In this document: positions 58,191 through 64,000 of the stretch, piece by piece
Position numbering within the stretch: position 1 is the stretch's first letter
How the letters are laid out: each line of letters starts with the position of its first letter
Assembly (NCBI RefSeq): GCF_003254395.2
Contig: NC_037638.1
Span: 3,414,001-3,478,000, forward strand
Direction of reading: 5' to 3'
From: Apis mellifera
Lineage: Eukaryota > Arthropoda > Insecta > Hymenoptera > Apidae
DNA: 64,000 nt
The notes under the pieces: generated by a model
Seen by the model: the letters and a program-made list of their open reading frames with translations, nothing else
Told to the model about the DNA's origin: nothing
Databases searched by the model: none
Position numbers and translations under genes: made by a program

Positions 58191-60059
58191 GAAAAACCTT
58201 TTTTCATGGCGCGCGAAAGAATAATGAAGAGAGGCGGATGCGACAAAAAGGGTAGCGTGCGTAGTTGTTTCAAAGGGAGTAGTTGCAACGCAATTAGAAA
58301 ATTCTTCGCCACTCGTCGGCCACCGTCACGGAATATTTTAGCGAGGAGGGAGGTTTTAAACGAATACCTCGGAGACGAGGAATACCTCGCGCGGAAACGA
58401 GAATCTTCCTCGTTTGATCCTTCGATTCTTCTCTCTCTCTCTTTCGTTGCGTTGCATAAAGTAACGGAAAGTATCGGATTCCGCCACTCTGCTGGGATCA
58501 ATCGGACGAGAATCGAGATCCGCGTGAGGGGAGGAGGGGAGAGCGTGTAACGGCTATTTCGAGAGTTTTTGATACAGGTCCCCGACACTTTTTTACTTTA
58601 AAAGGATCAAGTTGGCCGAGGCAATCGCCTGAAACGAGCGGGACGCGCTCGCAGTACTAATTTCAATCGGGATTCCCATTGCATTTTTGAACTTGGAAGA
58701 TCAAAGGGTTGCCCGTTTCCGCTCCTTCCTTCTCGATCATCTATCGATTTTTCTTCTTTTTATCGGATTGTAACCCGTGAAGCTGATTATCGATACGTAT
58801 TACGATTGCATTTTTTTTTTTGCGAAATTTAAATATTCAAAGCCTCATTTGTATCATAAAAATACAATATTTTTCGATTTTTAAGATAAATCTTTACGTT
58901 TCGATCAAGAGTTACGATTTATTTTTGATTTTTAAATGATCGTAAAATCATGTTTTATGAAGGTATATGGAATGAATTTCCAAAAAATTCACCAATGGGA
59001 TCGATGGGTGATGAAACAAAAAAGAGAAAGGAGGAAAAAAAGGAAAAGATATTTGCTGAAATGGTGGACCGTCTGGACTGGAGGAAACGAATACCCTTTC
59101 GGGGTAATTGCGAAACCAGTTAAACCTTGCAAGCCTTTATACGTCGCATAAGTCGCCTTTGAACGCACGGAAATAGGATTTCGGCTAAGCTCGAAGCTTC
59201 CTTCCCAAGGTTTCTATGGCTTTCCGCGCTTTCCTTCGACATCGAGGCTTTTAGAAGAATCCTTGCCGATGACTTTTACTGTCTGACCTTTGTCCGGGTC
59301 CTCCTCTTCCTTATTCCCTGTTGTAAGAAAGAATTTGTATTCCGGCAACTGCCTCTTCTTCTTCTTCTTCTTTCCTTCCAAGGGTTTCTCGATAATAATT
59401 TTTTAAACGGTTCAGATTTTTTTAACGAGGAGAAATTTAATTTTTATTCCAGAATAAGTGTTTAAAAGCGGTGCAAAATTTGTAAATGTAAAAATCATTT
59501 TTTTCCTTCTTCTTCTTCTTCATCGTTTTGTTTTACACATAGGAAGGATAGGAAGAGGAATAACAACGATGCTTCGTTTTAATATTTTTACAAGCGAAAC
59601 GTTTGATTTACAAACATAATTGTATTTTTCATTTCGACAAGTTTTTGATGCGGGGAAGTTTTAATGCTATACAGGATGTGCCATTTTAATTAGTTCGTAT
59701 AAATATTGTCGAAACGGCACGAATATCGAAGCGAGAATTTATTATTACGCAAACAGAAGGCCCTTCGTTATTTTTAAGAATAACGGATATATAGGAAATA
59801 TCCGGGGAGCTCGAGGAAATTGGATTTATTAAATTGATGAAAAATTCGAGTTTTCCCTTTTCCCCCCGAAAACTTTTGCGAATCGTTTTTTATTTATATA
59901 TAAATATCGATTCATCTCGATTTCCAATGACGACAATAAAATTATCCAAACTCCACTTACTATAATTATTCACCGCGAGATACCCGAGATACTGCAATAT
60001 TAGCGCGCAGTTTTCCACAATTTTGATATTTCCACCGTTAATCTGAACGTAACAACGCG
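58191..60059. other. Mixed unique sequence, no gene recognised
   Basis: GC-balanced at 58190-58740, with frames of 114-151 codons on both strands; otherwise AT-rich. TATACAGGATGTGCCATTTT at about 59669-59688 resembles the terminal word seen on many insect repeats, but no partner end is visible. No gene called. Confidence 0.45.
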
Positions 60060-60600
60060 GCGGCTTAATTAACTTAAAATACGCGGGGGCTCTCGATGTT
60101 TTATTCCCGGGCGGGAAGCAAAGTGGCTCTGCACCCCGCGTATTACAATATTTGCCCTCTCCGCGACGCTGTTTGGTCAGCGGACTACGTCTACAGTGTC
60201 TCGCGTTTTGCTATTTTAACGGTGTGCCTTTTAGTTTCCGCTCGTGAAACCAAATGAAATCGATTTTACGTTTGTCCCAACTCTTGACTCGTTTCTTCGC
60301 CCAAGTAGACGATTAACGAATGAAATTGTTGACGAAGCGGTGTACGATATAAAAGAGATTAGAGAAAAACCTAACGTTTACATTGTCTTTCTTAAACTCG
60401 TCGAATGCAACGCGTCAAGTATCTTGTTAAACGCGAAAGGGAGAAGTGCGCAGAATCGGCTTGAACCGAACTTCGGAAACGGTCGGGAAACTTCGGAAAC
60501 GGTCGGGAAACTTCGGGTAGAATCGTGCGCGATCGCGCCACTCGCATCGTACGAGACGAACTGTAAACACGACTTCGGATCGACTAAATAATCGGCTAAA
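60060..60600 (+). other. GC-balanced block with a 115-codon frame, not called
   Basis: A plus-strand frame starts in CAAATG... at 60244 and runs to 60591. It crosses an exact 20-bp tandem duplication (60471-60510), which shifts register by two and so argues against coding constraint. No domain is recognised. The left part (60060-60240) is CpG-rich and could be regulatory. Confidence 0.25.
60471..60516. repeat. 20 bp tandem duplication, 2.3 copies
   Basis: CTTCGGAAACGGTCGGGAAA repeated exactly at 60471 and 60491, plus six further bases. Confidence 0.97.
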
Positions 60601-62534
60601 AAGTAATAGTTCGAGCTAGCAAATTTTTGATAACTTAATCGTGATATCAAATTGTCAAAGTTAAACTCCAAAAATGAGATATTTCATTGTTGTAATTTGG
60701 TTAATTGCGAATAGATGTTTCTTCCAATTTAACGATTAAATGATATCCAGTTTATTATAACGTTTAAAAACAAGATTGAAACGTTACAATTTTCACACGG
60801 TAGTAGACACACGTCATTGACACGCAATTAAGAATCATCCTGTAATTTTTGGCGAAAAAGCGGAGAACGGCTGAAAGCGGATCCGCCACCGAGACATTAA
60901 TTTACCATTACGTTAAGGTAATCAAGTTAAATTTTCACAATGGCAAACGAATTTCATCCGGTCGGTACTCGCCGCTACCATCAATTTTGCAGCTGCGCGT
61001 GACGTTTACAATTCGCCTAGATTAATCGTTCCGAAAGTTCTCAGGATATCAGCGTTTCGTGCCTCGCCTCGATGCCATTGCGCTTCTCTCCCATGTTCTC
61101 TCCCGCCCTCCGTGTACCGTTCGACAGTTTTTCCCCATATTCTTCTGCTGGTATATTATATATTGGCAGAACGAAGAAATATATTCCACGATCGATAAAA
61201 AGAATGCATAATAATACGTTTCGTTCTACAACGTGTAGCTTTTTTACGCCATTCTTTTTTAAACGATTCCATCCAAAATTATTTTTATCCCGTTCTCTAT
61301 TTTTCGAACGATCTCTTCTTCTTCTTTTTCATCCTTATTTATTTTTTACCAAGTTCTCGTTTGAAATTCTTCTTTCTTTAATTTAAGTTTAAGTTTTTTC
61401 TCGAATTATTTTAAAATCGATCGTATTTCTCCTCCCTCGTGATCCCTCGACAGAGAGACAAGGAGGAGAGAGAGAGATTTTTAAAATTTACACCGTAATT
61501 CAATGATTCATGTATCGGATAGTGGAACACGGATAATTAATGAGTTATTCGAGGAAAACAGGCCGGGTGGTAGCAATTTTCCGCGCTTTAAATAGTAACC
61601 GATAATTGATTTATGAACGACCTAACAGTTGCTTCGTGTTTTCGGAACAAAACTCCCTCTCTCCCTCTCTCTCTCTCTCTCTCTCTATCCGCGTGGAAAC
61701 TTTTCGAACGAATTGTGTATCGTGGCAAGGAACAATTAAAAACTATCCTTCCAGCTTATCGCGAATGAATATTTCCTTCCCTCGGCAAGGTTTGTATATC
61801 ACGAAATATTTCGCATTAATATTCTCGTATCGACATTTGTAAGCTTCTATTTTAATTATTTCCTTGCGCCTCGATCGGTTATCTCGATTTCACCGGCTCC
61901 CAATATTTTCTTCCATTTAGCTTCAATTTCAATTTTGTCGTTTCCAATTATCAATGCCGAAAATATTACCGATACCGGCACGGAATACATTTAATCGATA
62001 AAAATTAATAGCTGGATTGAAACGGTGATTGAAGATGAATATATCACGGCGATAGAAAACTCTTAATTGATATATATATATAAATTTATGTTAATTAATA
62101 CGTTAATTAATATTGCGTAATTGGGAAGAAATTTTAATTCGTTTCCTTCGAAATAAAACGGGATTATTATCAAAATTCTCTTACTTTTTTTTTTTTAAAT
62201 TAATAAATTGATAAATTTTAAAAGATTATTATTATTATCATTTTCAAAGATTTCGAATTTAATCATAATTCTTCGAGCAATAAAATTTCTAAAATATGAT
62301 ACTTGAAAGATTATTCTCATTGGCTACTCTCGATCAACACTGTACGAGATTTCTTAGAAATCTTAGATAGAATTCTTAAAATAATAAAATTCGTCGAAAG
62401 GAATTATTTATTATCCACTATCGAAAAATTATTCTCAACTATTTTTACAAATACTTAAGCACGAAAAAAAGAGATAAAAATTCGCAAAAATTTCAAAAAT
62501 TTAATCATCGCGCTCGAAAAGTTCTCAACTATGA
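60601..62534. other. Mostly AT-rich non-coding stretch
   Basis: Small mixed block at 60900-61140, CT run at 61658-61686, AT-rich otherwise. A 104-codon Phe/Ser-rich frame at 61072-61386 has no domain. Nothing called. Confidence 0.5.
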
Positions 62535-62762
62535 TTGCAACCAACATTTATAGAAAAAAAAAGAACGCAAATTTCAAGAATAATCAAAATCCTAAAAATA
62601 AAATCCTCGTTAAAATTATTTATCCGCTCGAGAAATACACGAAAAGAAAAAAAAAATTCGCGAAATACAACAACTTTAGAAAAACTTAATCATCGAAGAA
62701 AAACTATTCCACCAACACAATTGCGCAAAGAGAAGTCTCGTTCGTCTTTCATCGTCGGCCAG

Positions 62763-62896
62763 ATCTCGGACCCAGGAACCAAGGTAAACACGGAGAAAAG
62801 TGGATCGGATATTCGCGGTTATGAAACGCAAATTTCGAATTCCACGGCCGCGCGATTCCACGACGAGCTGCTACGTGTGGACGCGCACACACACAG
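62763..62896 (+). CDS. Candidate coding exon (44 codons), weak
   Basis: A GC-balanced 134 bp segment. Left limit: an AG after TTCGTCTTTCATCGTCGGCC, a weak pyrimidine tract. Right limit: the consensus donor CACAG|GTGAGT. One plus-strand frame (ISDPGTKVNTEKSG... ending RVDAHTH) is open across the whole segment and reaches a stop only in the donor itself. This is the only place where an open frame, a composition rise and a strong donor coincide. The frame extends upstream into AT-rich sequence to an ATG-equivalent at 62535. No domain recognised. Confidence 0.2.
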
Positions 62897-63135
62897 GTGA
62901 GTATATATGTATGTATAGAGAGAGGAGGATACGTTTCGGCGTAAAAGGCCAAGGGACACAGCGAGCTGCTCGATCAATAGCTCGAGAAAGTGGCAGCTGA
63001 CGACGACCAACGTTTCTGTCCGGGCATCGATCCTCGCGTACTACTTACTTTCCGTCTCCTCTCCTCTGCGTTTCCTGTGTATTCGTTATCGACGACCTTC
63101 GTCGCGACGAGTGACACAGTGACGAGGAAAGAGGG
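62897..63135. promoter_or_regulatory. CpG-rich unique block, candidate regulatory
   Basis: Even composition, many CpG, and the word CGACGA repeated. Contains CAGCTG E-boxes and GACGAGTGACACAGTGACGA (an internal GTGACAC/GTGACGA repeat). No frame of note. Confidence 0.25.
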
Positions 63136-64000
63136 AGATGCTAATGACTTGTTTTAAGGAAGGTGCAGGTTTCTTGAGAAGAGAATATATACATCGTTAC
63201 TTGGAGAAAAGAGGAAATTTATTCTTCGAAAATTTTTCGAATCTCTTAAACTATTAAGAATCCTTTTTTAGAAATTAGAAATTTAGATTGTAGAATCTAA
63301 GATCTAAAATTTAAGAGATTCGCGTTGGGAAAAAAGATGGAATAAATAAACGAAAGGGAAGGAGAGAGGGGGAATATGAAGATGGAAAATGAAATAAGGC
63401 GATTCGTCATCGGGCCACGACGTTTCCAGGATCGTTCAATCTTTCGCGAGAATTATTTCGTATTTCGAATTATGTTCCTCCATCGTGAATGCCACCCCCT
63501 CTCTGCATCCCTTGTCACACGAGATTGAGAATGGCGGTTCATTGCCAACTTTGGTCGATAATGCGCGATTTCCGTCTCCTACTTTCTCCATATATATTAT
63601 CCGATAATATTCGCCTTTTTTGTCGTGCTGGTTCATGGATTAACTTGTTGAGTTACGTGAAATTTGTAAAAGTGTGAAAATCTTTTGTACGTCGATAGAA
63701 TCTACGTTGCAAGAATAAGAAACAATTGGAATAACAAATAACATTACAATCCTTCCAATTGCAAATATTCATAATATTCGATAAATTTTCTAACCATCGA
63801 GCTTTACATTTAATTTAAAAACAATTACTTTACCCATCAGTTCATCTAATCAGAAGAAAGAATCATTGAAACAATTTCTTGTTAATTCATCCTCGACGGC
63901 GTACAATAATCGATTTCATTTTTTCAAGAAACAACTTTATTCTTCGAATCAAAATTTCAGTCGTGAAATCGATCGACAATGACTAGGATGGAGGGGAAAA
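63136..64000. other. Non-coding, no gene recognised
   Basis: AT-rich unique sequence with one mixed block at 63400-63640, where frames of about 62-66 codons overlap on opposite strands. Nothing recognised. Confidence 0.5.

Noticed and set aside
60244..60591. 115-codon ATG-like frame
   Set aside because: Crosses an exact 20 bp tandem duplication that changes register; no domain, splice or composition support.
1..64000. Telomeric repeats, rRNA, snRNA or known microRNA sequences
   Set aside because: No TTAGG arrays, no rRNA or spliceosomal RNA landmarks, and no familiar insect microRNA seeds in hairpins were seen by eye. A covariance-model search would be needed to exclude diverged RNAs.

Overview
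This looks like eukaryotic, probably insect, DNA. The best fit is a hymenopteran, most likely a honey bee (Apis). It is AT-rich yet full of CpG-containing words (tcga, cgaa, ttcg). It has GA/CT, AT and trinucleotide microsatellites, and it carries two mariner elements of the type found in bees and ants. No bacterial-style gene organisation is present. The species call is an inference from base composition and mariner type, not from a marker gene.

No intact protein-coding gene can be supported anywhere in the 64 kb. The long frames are short (mostly 60-180 codons). They overlap on opposite strands, sit in purine- or pyrimidine-rich blocks or in tandem arrays, and show no recognisable domain. 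The only recognisable coding sequences are two defective mariner transposases, at 14926-15856 (+) and 25598-26483 (-). Both copies share the same internal deletion, which joins the 5' terminal repeat to the middle of the DNA-binding domain. They therefore belong to one non-autonomous deletion lineage. The window is best read as intergenic DNA or the inside of a very long intron.

The layout alternates between two kinds of sequence. The first is AT-rich tandem arrays of unrelated families: 0.86-2.68 kb (~390 bp unit), 6.7-8.0 kb (exact 193 bp unit), 11.15-11.37 kb, 12.9-13.76 kb, 17.0-17.9 kb (~130 bp), 19.49-20.59 kb (15/16 bp minisatellite), 23.6-24.4 kb (~240 bp), 29.0-29.9 kb (~87 bp), 33.1-34.4 kb (~154 bp), 38.0-38.6 kb, 49.6-50.4 kb, 53.0-54.3 kb and 56.2-58.2 kb. 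Together they cover about a fifth of the window. The second is GC-balanced, CpG-rich, non-repetitive islands that look like regulatory sequence or promoters/first exons: about 4.76-5.08, 6.05-6.54, 8.27-8.70, 9.17-9.48, 15.9-16.9, 35.04-35.64, 39.28-39.68, 40.56-40.96, 41.64-42.07, 46.38-46.64 and 62.7-63.13 kb. Several contain NRF1/Ewg-type GCGCATGCGC palindromes or consensus splice donors.

The most striking signals are four. (1) A ~1.1 kb minisatellite whose repeat is an inverted pair of nuclear-receptor half-sites (AGTTCA AA TGAACT). (2) The 193 bp array with a pairing-conserved palindrome. (3) A compact cluster of nested perfect palindromes at 43254-43330. (4) The matched pair of inverted mariner derivatives. 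Functions assigned to these are hypotheses. Only the sequence structures themselves are seen.
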